Part shown: piece by piece, positions 36,101-44,529 of the stretch
How positions within the stretch are numbered: the first letter of the stretch is position 1
How the letters are laid out: each line of letters opens with the position of its first letter
DNA from: an uncultured Flavobacteriales bacterium
GTDB lineage: Bacteria; Bacteroidota; Bacteroidia; Flavobacteriales_D; Sanyastnellaceae
Reading direction: 5' to 3'
DNA length: 64,000 nucleotides
Assembly (NCBI GenBank): GCA_943787435.1
Contig: CALSMK010000021.1
Location: 1-64,000, forward strand
Made by a program: the position numbers and the translations under genes
Notes under the pieces: model-generated
Database searches by the model: none
What the model was told of the DNA's origin: nothing
Seen by the model: only the letters and a program-made list of their open reading frames with translations

Positions 36101-37160
36101 TACCATCGACCAAGTCAGCTCATTCAGTGGTCTGCTTCCGACGGATGACATCGGCAACTATTGTGAAGGTCTCACCCCAGAGGCTTTCGCCAATGGAGAG
36201 ACATGCAACGGTGGCGCGCCAGCGGCGATGATTTTGGAGGGCGCCTATTTCGATGGAGCGGGCTTTACCGTCGTTGACGGCGGCATCAACCTGATCGAGA
36301 GCCATTACGACAACACCCTCTTTATTCAGGTGGAGATGGAAAATGCCGATGGAACAGGAGGATTTGTCTGGAGTGCGGATTACAACGCCGCGTTCAGCTG
36401 GGGACAATGGTCATCACTTGGCCGCGGATACAAGAAGGATTGTTCCGAAGTGATGCCAGGTGAAACACCTTGGACCGACTGGTCATTCTTGGTCATGCAG
36501 ACGGGCGGCATGCTGGGAACAGGCATTTACGCCGGTTCTGAGTTGAGCTTGACGCATCAGCCTATGAATTACTACTACGGACTGCAGGTTGGTCAAGGTG
36601 CCAACAACCAGAATGCACACTATGGGGCCAGCGCCTGGTTCTATTGGAGCGGACAGTTGGTTGTGGACGGAGTGTCTCAAGGGTCCATGGCCTCAAGCGG
36701 AGACATCATGCTCGACATGGACTGCACATTGCCATGGACTGCTGAGTACGATTACTCCATCTCTGATGCCTGTGGCAATACGACTGAATTTGGCTACGCC
36801 ATCCAAGGTGAGGACGAGTACAACCTCGATCCGCCTGTTGGGCTTTCAGGCGGGCACCAGCCGTTTGACGTCTCAGTCTCGGGTGGAATCAAGGAGCCCA
36901 TTCGCGTGACTGGATTGATGCCAAACCCAACAAGCAACGTGAGTCAGCTTGGGTTTGTGGTCTCCAACAACATGCGCCTCCGCGTGGATCTCTACAACAT
37001 GTCTGGCGAGCTCGTCCAAGAGTTGTACGATGGCAACGCCATGAGCGATGTGGAGTATTTGATGACCATCGATGCCCAAGGCCTCAACGCCGGCATGTAC
37101 CAGATCCGCATTGCGAGCAACGAGTACATGATCGTGAAGAAGCTGATGGTGTCAGAGTGA
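27144..37160 (+). CDS. Giant C: secreted 3,338-aa protein, FG-GAP-like propeller plus HYR/Ig-like repeats, T9SS type A sorting domain
   Basis: Uninterrupted ORF; signal peptide ending PSVHAQ; propeller repeats (FGESVDISGDYLIVGEHR..., LGRSVAISGDNAVAGSPFAD); HYR array; C-term GLMPNPTSNVSQLGFVVSNNMRLRVDLYNMSGELVQELYDG...MYQIRIASNEYMIVKKLMVSE. Confidence 0.9.
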   Translation: MLSLRCSLNAPSTAPVFSRFTTLASFLTLGLWMLLAPSVHAQCPNDNDAWLTWDFTTEGETASTSCIFSGEHNILEVLEAATYEVNTCASSWDTQLTIYDVATGAVVAYDDNGCGLQSTVTFTAAQDGTYLLVMDDASCSVPVGTECGYMEATLVNLGIPGACANAVVAVSGEVYDFNLAAGNGELNPSDGPNGTPGDEVVYEFTATVNGTHNVTVTNDDGLVDLFVGEVCSEDDFTYVEQVSQFHLHSLDLVAGSTYYFMVDDQNTTTNTGTFTITDPNYCGSGINESHALVANDTLTIQDNTSDLPDCCFFQPSNDATYELIVPESGSLWISACGSSFDTYMYLSTSTCGGITLAENDDFCGSQSLIEVDVTAGTYYVTLEGSQDTEMGAFELEILNTPFAPYSVHSKHASSQQGEGLKYGSSVAMSGDVLVVADEQEHVEVLRKAADGSWALEAIISAPSADISFGAREALATNGDWIAIGAKLDDTYASNAGAVHMYKFDGTNWGYEGSLSHMAPFGSLVTDQFGMAVAMDGDRMVVGSRAENGVGAAGAVHYFQYNTMLDMWVESGFIASEHTSGNSTSKFGESVDISGDYLIVGEHRNNTNGNFAGAVHIYSFYNQCWHIQNVFYGHEANDQLGRSVAISGDNAVAGSPFADMNGLNESGAATLYQLTPFSGGESFWSETFHFAPDGTAAGDWFGDAVDIDGGLLAIGVPRDDEYVINGGAGYFLFDCTGGSLNCVNEGFACDAMQNDRLGFDVAVSGELAAIGATLDDNIYDDAGSVYILGSNDIGFECDLTAPGDTETDLISADDSGASASDDTTRNTTPDFDVFLPGGSGLSVTEGYLAQAGDALIFYLEGSGDSTTVILSEDDIDSGVYNFEFVYPGPVLEDGVYTFCSYLIDVFGNVGSTDCVTIVVDNEDPEPVLDFGASAIAGSDTTLYLDNSGNVVLNIEGSDNISATDNIAMDTLYADITDFDCDDAGTIVEVTLTAVDLAGNISTTTFDLAIEDDIAPVVSVQNVTVQLQMTGTGSLTAAQADNGTTDNCGIDNLAISQTTFDCDDVGDQTVVFTATDLSGNTTTANFTVTVEFNQAPNANAQDVTLELDANGNANTTAAAVDNGSGSACAIGSLSLSQTDFTCADLGDNPVTLTVIDSYGNVSTATATVTVVDLLAPTPVTQNVTLQLDSAGMVSLTAAEVDNGTIENCSLDNLAISQTDFDCTDVGTSTLEFSARDISGNTATTNFTVTVEDNVAPEAIAQDLTIQLDATGNAATTAAAVDNGSNDACGIASRSLSQTNFGCADLGPNNVTLTVTDNNGNESTTTAVVTVEDIAPTIAIAQDLTVELDAAGIAFITAPQADNGSNDPCGIASTTVSQSGFDCDDLGANEVDFSATDINGNTATVTFTVTVQDNIDPTLSGTPSNITLSVAAGTCGAAATWTDPAVADNCSATLSSSHTSGATFDVGVTTVTFTATDIAGNTATSSFTVTVTDNEAPVISDTPAAMTQSSDAGNCSAVVNWTAPTAADNCGVDSMTGDAASGDTFPVGTTTVTYTATDIHGNTATSSFTVTVTDDEAPVISDKPTNITQTADAGQCAAGVTWTAPTASDNCGIATLTADADPGDTFPVGTTTVTYTAADIHGNITTASFDITVTDDESPAITGMPSNITQSNDAGICGAAVNWTAPAGTDNCTVASLTSTHDIGDTFPVGTTNVTYTVTDAAGNTNTSSFTVTVTDDEAPVISNVPADFTVLTASGESTAIVTWPELPAAAPEASDNCGVTSFTSTHASGDTFNEGTTTVTYTAMDAAGNTTTASFTVTVSDGEAPIISGNPTDITQTADAGVCSAVVNYTAPTATDNVEVVSFSGDAASGDTFPVGTTTVTYTAIDDAGNTTTSDFTVTITDDEAPAIADTPANITQTADAGQCSAVINYTAPTASDNCAVTSFSGDAASGDAFPVGTTTVTYTAVDPAGNTTTTSFTVTITDDEAPAIAGTPSNFNQTADAGICGAAISWTDLTASDNCAVASLSGTHDSGDTFPVGTTTVTFTASDIHGNTTTSTFTVTITDDEDPSISGTPEDITQTADAGVCGAAVSYTPPTAADNCGVDSFTSTHDSGDTFAVGTTTVTYTATDAAGNTTTSSFTVTVSDDESPVIAGMPGNITQSNDAGACSAVVSYTAPTASDNCGIASFSGDAASGDTFPVGTTTVTYTASDIHGNSTTASFTITVTDSEAPVISGTPTNITQTADAGQCSSAVTYTAPTAADNCGMSAFFGDATSGDIFPVGTTTVTYTASDIHGNISTASFTITVTDDENPVISPTAEDVTYQRDGNEGTAYDAWIAGYGGAAATDNCGIDAWSDNSTGLSDGCGSTGTETVTFTVTDIHSNSSGTTATFTVIDDFAPSCPVIDLTDGSDNGLSGTDDVTNDDTPTMRVLFTGSGVESAEEGDIVELYIGGVLFETQTVTDLDVANGYAEFETGPFADGAVSFSARHIDDCAQASIFAFLNIVIHTTAPSAMADGLTLYLDTDGNASIEAEDLDDGSSDDFTAVAFSASQTAFTCADLGDNTVTLTVTDIAGNTATAAATVTVVDNIDPIIVASNITKQLDAAGNATLTLSEVASITDNCAVASSSIDIESLDCSDVGEVTITITAADQSGNTSSATAIVTVEDNVAPTLVLADAVLYLDEEGSASIMASDLDNGSSDACGIAGFNFGAAGADGPGMTYGCDDAGINTMTVQVEDVNGNVTSGSVNVTVLDTLAPVLNIFDLEDYTLYAGETCVNMVDLFAAGTPWYEATDNCFFSVEILYDEINETGIAGCREFDRRWVIQATDASGNMSSDTTLQHITVIDNIAPTVFLDGVPADLSIELDANCNGDMPAAAAVTASATDNCTNAPALGVVSYVDSAPAFLCGDAGSYTVLRTYMASATDDCGNSGMTSQTQTVTFMDVTPPQVTFSHGISNNETLMQSQGNEVFDWINLTIPVDLGAQDGCGGDVTIDQVSSFSGLLPTDDIGNYCEGLTPEAFANGETCNGGAPAAMILEGAYFDGAGFTVVDGGINLIESHYDNTLFIQVEMENADGTGGFVWSADYNAAFSWGQWSSLGRGYKKDCSEVMPGETPWTDWSFLVMQTGGMLGTGIYAGSELSLTHQPMNYYYGLQVGQGANNQNAHYGASAWFYWSGQLVVDGVSQGSMASSGDIMLDMDCTLPWTAEYDYSISDACGNTTEFGYAIQGEDEYNLDPPVGLSGGHQPFDVSVSGGIKEPIRVTGLMPNPTSNVSQLGFVVSNNMRLRVDLYNMSGELVQELYDGNAMSDVEYLMTIDAQGLNAGMYQIRIASNEYMIVKKLMVSE
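30180..31380 (+). repeat. Five ~75-aa Ig-like repeats in C
   Basis: AQDVTLELDANGNA..TAAAVDNGS.DACGI.S.SLSQT.F.C.DLG.N.VTLTVTD..GN pattern. Confidence 0.75.
31378..34080 (+). repeat. Array of 11 HYR repeats (~84 aa each) in C
   Basis: Eleven consecutive units (SGTPSNITLS ... SGTPTNITQT); several share long identical DNA blocks. Confidence 0.9.
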
Positions 37161-37182
37161 TTCTGAGCCCATTCATGAAATG

Positions 37183-37220
37183 CGGAAGCCGGTCCCTAAG
37201 GGGGCCGGCTTCCTGCGTTT
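37183..37220 (+). terminator. Terminator hairpin after C
   Basis: GAAGCCGGTCCC-TAAG-GGGGCCGGCTTC then CTGCGTTTT. Confidence 0.75.
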
Positions 37221-37268
37221 TGGTCGGTTATCTTCGCGCCGCCATCACTGGCCAACAACCACCGCAAC

Positions 37269-38465
37269 ATGCCGCGCATCTCGACCAAGGGGCAAGCCAT
37301 GCCCGACAGCCCGATACGCAAACTTGCGCCCTTCGCCGTCGCTGCGAAGGCCGCAGGAAGACGGGTCCTCCATTTGAACATCGGTCAACCTGACATCGCC
37401 ACGCCAGACGTCGCTTTGGACGCTGTCAAGGGCATGGACAGGTCGGTGATTGAATACAGCCCCAGTGATGGCTTTGCCACCTATCGCGAAGGGTTGGCGG
37501 AATACTATGCCTCGGTGGATGTTCACGTTGCACCAGAGCAGGTCATCGTCACCACTGGTGGAAGTGAAGCCCTGGTGTTCGCGTTCCAAGCCTGTTTGGA
37601 GCCAGGCGATGAGGTGATCATTCCCGAGCCGTTTTATGCCAACTACAACGGTTTTGCCACCATGGCCGGTGTGAAGGTGGTTCCTGTGGCTTCCAGCATT
37701 GAGCAGGGTTTTGCACTGCCTCCAGTGGAAGACATCGCTGCCAAAGTTTCCAGCCGCACGCGCGCCATTTTGATATGCAACCCGGGCAATCCCACAGGCT
37801 ATGTGTACACCGATGAAGAGTTGGCCGCTATCCGCAACTTGGTGTTGGAGCACGACCTGTACTTGTTCGCCGACGAGGTCTACCGTGAATTCTGTTACGG
37901 AGATCAGCCGCCGACCAGTGTCCTTTCCCTCGAAGGGTTGGATGAGCATGTGGTGCTGATGGACTCTGTGTCCAAGCGGTACAGCATGTGTGGCGCTCGG
38001 GTGGGGGCGCTGGTGACGCGAAATGCTCAGGTCCACCAAGCATGCATGCGCTTTGCCATGGCCCGCTTGAGTCCCCCCACTTTGGGTCAGATTGCAGGCG
38101 AAGCCGCACTGCGCACCCCACGTTCGTATTTCGAAGACGTCAAGTCCGCTTATGTGGAGCGAAGGGATGCCTTGGTGGAGGGCCTTCGCGCGATTCCCGG
38201 GGTCACTGTGCCCACACCAGGTGGGGCCTTCTATGCGGTGGCGCGGTTGCCCATCGATTCCAGTGATGCCTTTTGCGAATGGATGTTGTCGGAGTTCCAT
38301 CTTGATGGAGAGACGGTCATGATGGCCCCCGCCACTGGGTTTTATGCCACACCGGGTGCAGGTCAGGATGAAGTCCGCATTGCCTATGTGCTCGAGACTC
38401 CGGCCATCCGACGTGCCGTGGCCATCATCGCTGCAGCCTTGCAGGAATATCCTGGGAGCCGCTGA
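37269..38465 (+). CDS. Pyridoxal-phosphate-dependent class I/II aminotransferase (AspC-like)
   Basis: NIGQPDIATPD, CNPGNPTGYVYT, DSVSKRYSMCGARVGALV motifs. Confidence 0.9.
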   Translation: MPRISTKGQAMPDSPIRKLAPFAVAAKAAGRRVLHLNIGQPDIATPDVALDAVKGMDRSVIEYSPSDGFATYREGLAEYYASVDVHVAPEQVIVTTGGSEALVFAFQACLEPGDEVIIPEPFYANYNGFATMAGVKVVPVASSIEQGFALPPVEDIAAKVSSRTRAILICNPGNPTGYVYTDEELAAIRNLVLEHDLYLFADEVYREFCYGDQPPTSVLSLEGLDEHVVLMDSVSKRYSMCGARVGALVTRNAQVHQACMRFAMARLSPPTLGQIAGEAALRTPRSYFEDVKSAYVERRDALVEGLRAIPGVTVPTPGGAFYAVARLPIDSSDAFCEWMLSEFHLDGETVMMAPATGFYATPGAGQDEVRIAYVLETPAIRRAVAIIAAALQEYPGSR

Positions 38466-38587
38466 AGCTGCGATTCATTCAATCAACCTCGCCATCAGGA
38501 GAGCCTTGGCTGCTGGTGTAGAGAAAGGGTGCTCGGATTGCAGCCCGTCGGAATGAGAAAAGATGAGGGCGGGTTAACTTTTGCCCC

Positions 38588-41500
38588 ATGAATCCATCTT
38601 TCTTCGGAGGCTTGATCGCCCTCTGTTTTTCATGTTTGTCTGTGACCACGGCTTTGGCCGACACCACCACGGTTCAAACGTATACGTTTGACGCGCAGAA
38701 TAACCCCGAGACCGCTTACGACAGCCCGGGTCGCCGTTGGTTCGACTTTCCTGCATCCGACAATGGGGTGGATTACGGCAAGGTCATCATGGAGTACACC
38801 CTCAAGTGTTTTGAGGATGGCACAGCCGGGAATTTGGGCTATGCCTGTGGCGAGTGGGATTACCTGTCCTACACCTACTTGTTTGATCACACAGGCCTTA
38901 TGGACAGCACCGCATTGCAGCATCCATTTCAGCTGCTGGCCGATGCGCCGTTTGATACCGCTTTGGTTGTGCCTTTTATAGAGGGGGTTCAGGATTCAAT
39001 ATGGATGCCTGCGGCACAACATCTGGTGGACGAAATTCTCAGCGAAGAGCTGGTCCAGCCGGGCGAAGTGGTCTTTGCGGATGGGCTGTTTGAAACGGCC
39101 GCTTCCAGACGGGCGCAGTACATGTGGACTGCAGAAGAGTTGTCTGCATTGGGAGCAGGGTCCATCGATCGATTGTATGTCCCCATGTTTGCAGGAGCAC
39201 CCCAAGCCAGAAGAATGGACCTCAAATGGGGATTGACGAGCGACACCGCCCTCACGGGATTCTTGGCATTGCCCAACACGGCTTATCAGTATGGGTTGTC
39301 TTCTTGGCAGTTCCAAGACAGCCTTTCCATTCGGTTGTCCCCGCCCATAGAATGGGACGGCGAAAGCAACCTCGTCCTCGAGTTTGCCCTTGACGATGTG
39401 TCGGTCGAAACAGACGGTGCTCAAGACGGCCATGTATTGGTGACCAATGCAGAAGGGAAGGGTTGGGCGTCCAGCGGATTCGATGGAGAGGTAGAGTTCA
39501 CCGCGCCGGACCGCATCGAAATCGACGTTGCTGATCTCGAGGGCTTGCAATCCGAAATCACGGTGGAGTGCTGGGTGTATGGAAACCCTGAGGCTCAGCC
39601 TCAAAACGGGACCCTGTTCGAAGGCATCAATGCCCAAAACCAGCGCGTGGTCAATGTCCACTTGCCTTGGAGCAATGGCCGTGTCTACTGGGACTGCGGT
39701 CAAGATGGGGGGTACGACCGGATTGATGCCCAAGCCCAAACCGAAGACTATGAAGGCCGTTGGAACCACTGGGCCTTTGTCAAGAATGCCGAGACCGGTG
39801 TGATGGAAATCTACCTCAACGGCGCACTCTTCCACAGCGGGACAGGAAAGGACAACCCCATCGAGGGCATTGTCAAGATGAACTTGGGTGCATCGGGCAA
39901 CGGCAACAATCGATACAACGGCCGGGTGGACGATTTCCGGGTCTGGTCACAGGCCTTGGACGGGGCCACCATCTCTTCTTGGATGAACCGCCAGCCCACA
40001 GCATGGCACCCCAACTATGATGCCTTGATGGTGGATTACCGATTCGATGGCGCCAACGGAACCGAAGAGGAGAACCACCACCCCGGCGGCGCGCCGGGCA
40101 TTCACCATGGCAGCACCCTGCGACGACCCACCCCAGGCCGTGAGCTGGCCAAGGGGCTGGAGCAAGAGCTTCCGGCCCATCGGTGGGCTTCGGTCGCGGC
40201 GAGTACTCTCGAGCTTCGTGGCCGATGGGGCCATCTTGGATCTGCAGCCCGTGGCCCCGTCCAGCTTGTCTTCTTGGGAGGTCCAGGGCAATGGTGTGGT
40301 CATGACCGACATCAGCTACCACTACGCGCCCGGTGAGACGTCCTTGGTGCCCTTTGTTTGGAGACACGCTGCCTTACCCGGTGCCGGGTGAGGCCGCGAG
40401 GTGATCAACGGGACCCTGGATTACTTCGGGGTGCCCTTTGATGTCATTGACCGTTATGAACTGTACCGTTACATCACGCCTTATGGCATTGGCTTGGACC
40501 TGGGGGACGACGGCTGGACGTGGTGGTATGACGTCACCGATTACCTGCCGCTGCTTGCGGGACAGTGTGGAGTTGCAGGCGGGCAATTGGCAGGAGCTGC
40601 TCGACCTCAAGTTTCACTTCATCGAAGGGGCAGCCCGCGCGCGACGTCTTGGGCGTAGAGGCCTTTTGGAAGGGCCAATACGGCCTGTCCACCTTTGATC
40701 AGAACGTGGTGGCCTATGAATACCACCCCGCGGTGCCGCGAGGAGATGTGGCGGTTGAAGACCCGCGCTTCAGGCCATGGTTTTGGCAGCGGCAACAACT
40801 GCGCCGAGTTCTGCTACAACACCCACAAGGTGCAGCGTCAACGGCCAAGAGCAGTGGTCGTGGGAAATCATGCGGGAGTGCGCGAGACAACGCCCTTGTT
40901 TCCCCAAGGCGGGACCTGGATTTACGACCGGGCGGGCTGGTGTCCCGGGGCTCCGGTCGATACCCGGGACATGGAGTTGACGCCGCTTGTTTCAAGTGAG
41001 GAGGCCGTTCACCGTGGACTACGACATTGATTTCGACCCCGACGGCAACTACCGCTTCGAGGGACAGATCATTTCCTATGGCGCGGCCAACCACAGCCTC
41101 GGATGCTGAGTTGGTGGAGGTTCTCGCGCCGAGCGGACCGAAGTTGGCCTCGCGCACCAACCCCATCTGCGACCGCCCTCAGGTGCTGCTGCGCAACAGC
41201 GGCAGCACGCCGCTGACCTCGTGCACCATCACCTTTGGATCTGCCCGACAACCTCCAGTCCTACACCTGGACGGGGCAGCTCGGCTTTCTCGAAGAAGAG
41301 GTCGTGGAGCTCGTCGCCCTCGATGCAGCCCTGTGGGATGGGCGATGCCGAAGAAGACCTGACTTTCGTCGCCAGGGTGTCCGCCCCCAATGGCGGCACG
41401 GACGAGGTGGCTTGGAACGATGAGGTCAGCAGCACTTTCCGCCGCCCTCCGACCTACACCTACATGGAGGACCCCGGCGATGAGGACGACAACCGGCTGA

Positions 41501-42093
41501 TCATGTTTCGTGCGCACCAACAGCACACCTTGGGAGAACAGCGCCAAGCTGGTGCACCAGGATGGCACGGTCTACTTCGACCGGACCTATCCGGAGGCCA
41601 ACACCCAGTACCGCGACACCGTCTACTTGAACCAGGGGTGTTACACTTTCGAATTTCAAGATGCCGACGACGACGGCATCAGCTTTCTGGGCCAACGACG
41701 ATGGCAGCGGATTCGTGCGCTTGCGCAAAGTGGGGGGCAATTGGATCACCTTCGAGCCCGACTTTGGCAAATCCATCGTGCACCGCTTTCACTTTGAGAC
41801 CAACCTGGTCAACAGCATCCAATCGGAGCCAGCCGCCGCTGAGGATTTCAAAGTGTTCCCCAACCCGGCCTCAGGGGCGGTGACTTTCCAGCTCAAAGGG
41901 TGGCAAGGCCCTTTCACATGGACACTGAGCGATGCGGCAGGAAGGCCGGTGCGCGAGGGCCTGGACAGGCCACCGCAGGACAGGGCTCTGCAAGGGCGCA
42001 TCCCTGTGGGCGACATTCCTCGGTGGAGTGCACCTGCTCACCTTGACCCAACCCGGCCGAATGGTCCGTGAGCGCGTGGTGGTCTTTGAGTAA
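38588..42093 (+). CDS. PNGase-F-like / LamG domain protein with T9SS sorting domain; 3' third frameshifted
   Basis: N-term KVIMEYTLKCFEDGTAGNLGYACGEWDYLSYTYLFDHTG resembles the PNGase F N-terminal region; LamG-like segment (ITVECWVYGNPE...RWNHWAFVKNAETGVMEIYLNGALFHSG); C-term FKVFPNPASGAVTFQL...RMVRERVVVFE. Multiple frame changes 40.1-42.1 kb. Confidence 0.7.
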
Positions 42094-42095
42094 GG

Positions 42096-42153
42096 TTTTA
42101 GAGGGGGTGATTGTAAGAAAACACTACTTTTTCACAACACACCCCCTCTAAAA
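42096..42153. terminator. 14-bp perfect inverted repeat with 30-nt loop between the T9SS cargo gene and glutamine synthetase
   Basis: TTTTAGAGGGGGTG ... CACCCCCTCTAAAA. Confidence 0.6.
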
Positions 42154-42251
42154 TCAACCCGTTGGCGAAAAAAATGACATTTTTATCGGTTCAGTCCGCA
42201 TTTAGGGAGGGGGGTGACCGCCTATTTTTGCGGTCAGTTACTGAAAAGAAC

Positions 42252-44442
42252 ATGTCAAACTACCGCATCACCGCCATTGAGGATGTCCTCGAGCGGTCTC
42301 CGAAGGTCGCCGTTCCGCCTTCATCCAAAATTTCCGAGTACTACGGTGACCTTGCATTCACCGTCAACGCCATGCGTGAGTATTTGACGGAAGAAGCCTA
42401 TGAGCACGTCGTTTCCGCCATGGTGGACGGCACCAGGATCGACAGGAAAATCGCAGACCAAGTCGCCAGCGCCTTGAAGGAGTGGGCCATGGCCCGCGGC
42501 GCGACACACTACACCCACTGGTTCCAACCGTTGACCGGCAGCACGGCAGAAAAGCACGACAGCTTCATCCAGCCCGACGGTCAAGGCGGGGCCATCGAGC
42601 GTTTCGACGGCAGTTTGCTCGTCCAACAAGAGCCGGATGCATCGAGCTTTCCCAACGGCGGGATCCGCTCCACTTTTGAGGCGCGGGGTTACACGCTGTG
42701 GGACCCAAGCAGCCCGCCCTTCCTGATCGAGCAGACCCTGTGCATTCCGACCATCTTCATCGCCTACACGGGACAGTCCCTGGACAACAAAGGCCCCCTT
42801 GTTGAAGGCGCTGACTGCGGTGGACAAGGCGGCCACTGAAGTCTGCCAGTACTTTGACAAAAACGTCACCAAGGTGGTCGCCACCCTGGGGTGGGAGCAG
42901 GAGTACTTCCTGGTGGACAAGGCGCTGTACAACGCCCGTCCCGACCTGAGCCAGACGGCCGTGCATTGTTGGGTGCTGCACCTGCCAAAGGACAGCAGCT
43001 CGATGACAACTACTTCGGCAGCATCCCGCCGCGCGTGATGGGCTTCATGCAGGAGTTCGAATGTGAAGCCCACAAGCTCGGCATACCCGTCACGACCCGC
43101 CACAATGAGGTGGCACCGAATCAATTTGAGGTGGCGCCCGTCTTTGAAGAGGCCAACCTCGCCAACGACCACAACCTGCTCCTCATGGACTTGCTGGAGC
43201 GCGTGGCCCAACGCCACGATTTCCGGGTGTTGGTGCACGAAAAGCCGTTTGCAGGCCTCAATGGTTCCGGCAAGCACAACAACTGGTCTTTGGGCACCAA
43301 TACAGGGGTGAACCTGCTCAAGCCGGGGACCAACCCCAAGACCAACCTGCGGTTTTTGACCTTCTTCGTCAATACCATCGCCGCCATCCACAAGCACGCT
43401 GATGTGTTGCGCGCGGCCATTGCCAGCGCAGGCAATGACCACAGGCTGGGCGCCAATGAGGCCCCGCCGGCCATCATCAGTGCCTTCATAGGCTCCAAGT
43501 TGACGGAGTTGCTCGATGCTGTGGAGGCCAACGTCAGCGCCGGCAAGATGAGCCCGGACGAAAAGACCGCTGTGAAGCTCGAAATCGGCCGCATTCCAGA
43601 GGTGTTGTTGGACAACACCGACCGCAACCGGACCTCGCCCTTTGCCTTCACCGGCAACAAGTTCGAATTCCGCGCCGTGGGCAGCGCCGCCAATTGCGCC
43701 CTGCCCATGACCGTGCTCAACACGATCATGACGGAGCAACTCGTCGACTTTAAGAATGCGGTTGACGGCCGGATCGCCAAAGGCGACAAAAAGGACGAGG
43801 CACTCCTCAAGGAGATCCAAAAGCTGATCAAGCAGAGCAAGTCCATTCGGTTCGAAGGCAACGGTTACGGCCAAGAATGGGTGGATGAAGCGGCGAAGCG
43901 CGGCCTCTCCAACCTGCTCGATACGCCGAGCGCTTTGGCCGTTTGGGAGCGAAAGGAAACCATAGCCCTGTTCGAGGGACTTGGCATCCTGAGCGCGGAG
44001 GAAATGGCGGCACGGACCGAGGTGGAGCTCGAGAACTACGTCATGAAGCTGCAGATCGAGGCCCGCGTGCTGGGTGACATGGTGACCAACCAGGTCCTGC
44101 CTGCCGTGATGGACTACCAAAGCGACCTTTTGGCCAATATCCAAGGCTTTATGGATGTGTATGGCGACGACACAGCTGAGGGCATGACCCGCGCGCAGCG
44201 CGGTATTCTTGGAGGAAATTTCCGCCGGGCTCTCCGCTACATACTCTGCCCTGGAGACGTTGCGCTTGGAACGTTCCAAAATCAACGAAATGGAAGGACT
44301 CCACGAAAAGGCCAAGGCTTATGCCGGCATCGTGAAGCCGCAAATGGACGACCTCCGCGTGCAAGTTGACCAGCTCGAGAAGCTCACAGAGGACAGCCGT
44401 TGGCCCTTCCCGAAGCTCCGCGAATTGCTGTTTACACGCTGA
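42252..44442 (+). CDS. Glutamine synthetase type III, with about three apparent frameshifts
   Basis: [45 protein letters not shown]..., [52 protein letters not shown]; homology moves between frames near 42.8, 43.0 and 44.2 kb. Confidence 0.9.
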
Positions 44443-44458
44443 TTCGCACATTGATTTT

Positions 44459-44504
44459 AAAGAAGGCCCCGGATTCGTTCACGCGATGTTCCGGGGCCTT
44501 CTTA
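44459..44504 (+). terminator. Terminator after glutamine synthetase
   Basis: AAGAAGGCCCCGGA ... TCCGGGGCCTTCTT, 14-bp perfect stem. Confidence 0.8.
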
Positions 44505-44529
44505 CATTCGCCCGTAAACCTCATTGGGA

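Noticed and set aside
42321-44315. 664-aa minus-strand ORF opposite glutamine synthetase
   Set aside because: Antisense of a conserved gene in codon-biased DNA; translation has no family resemblance, and sense homology to type III glutamine synthetase is unmistakable.
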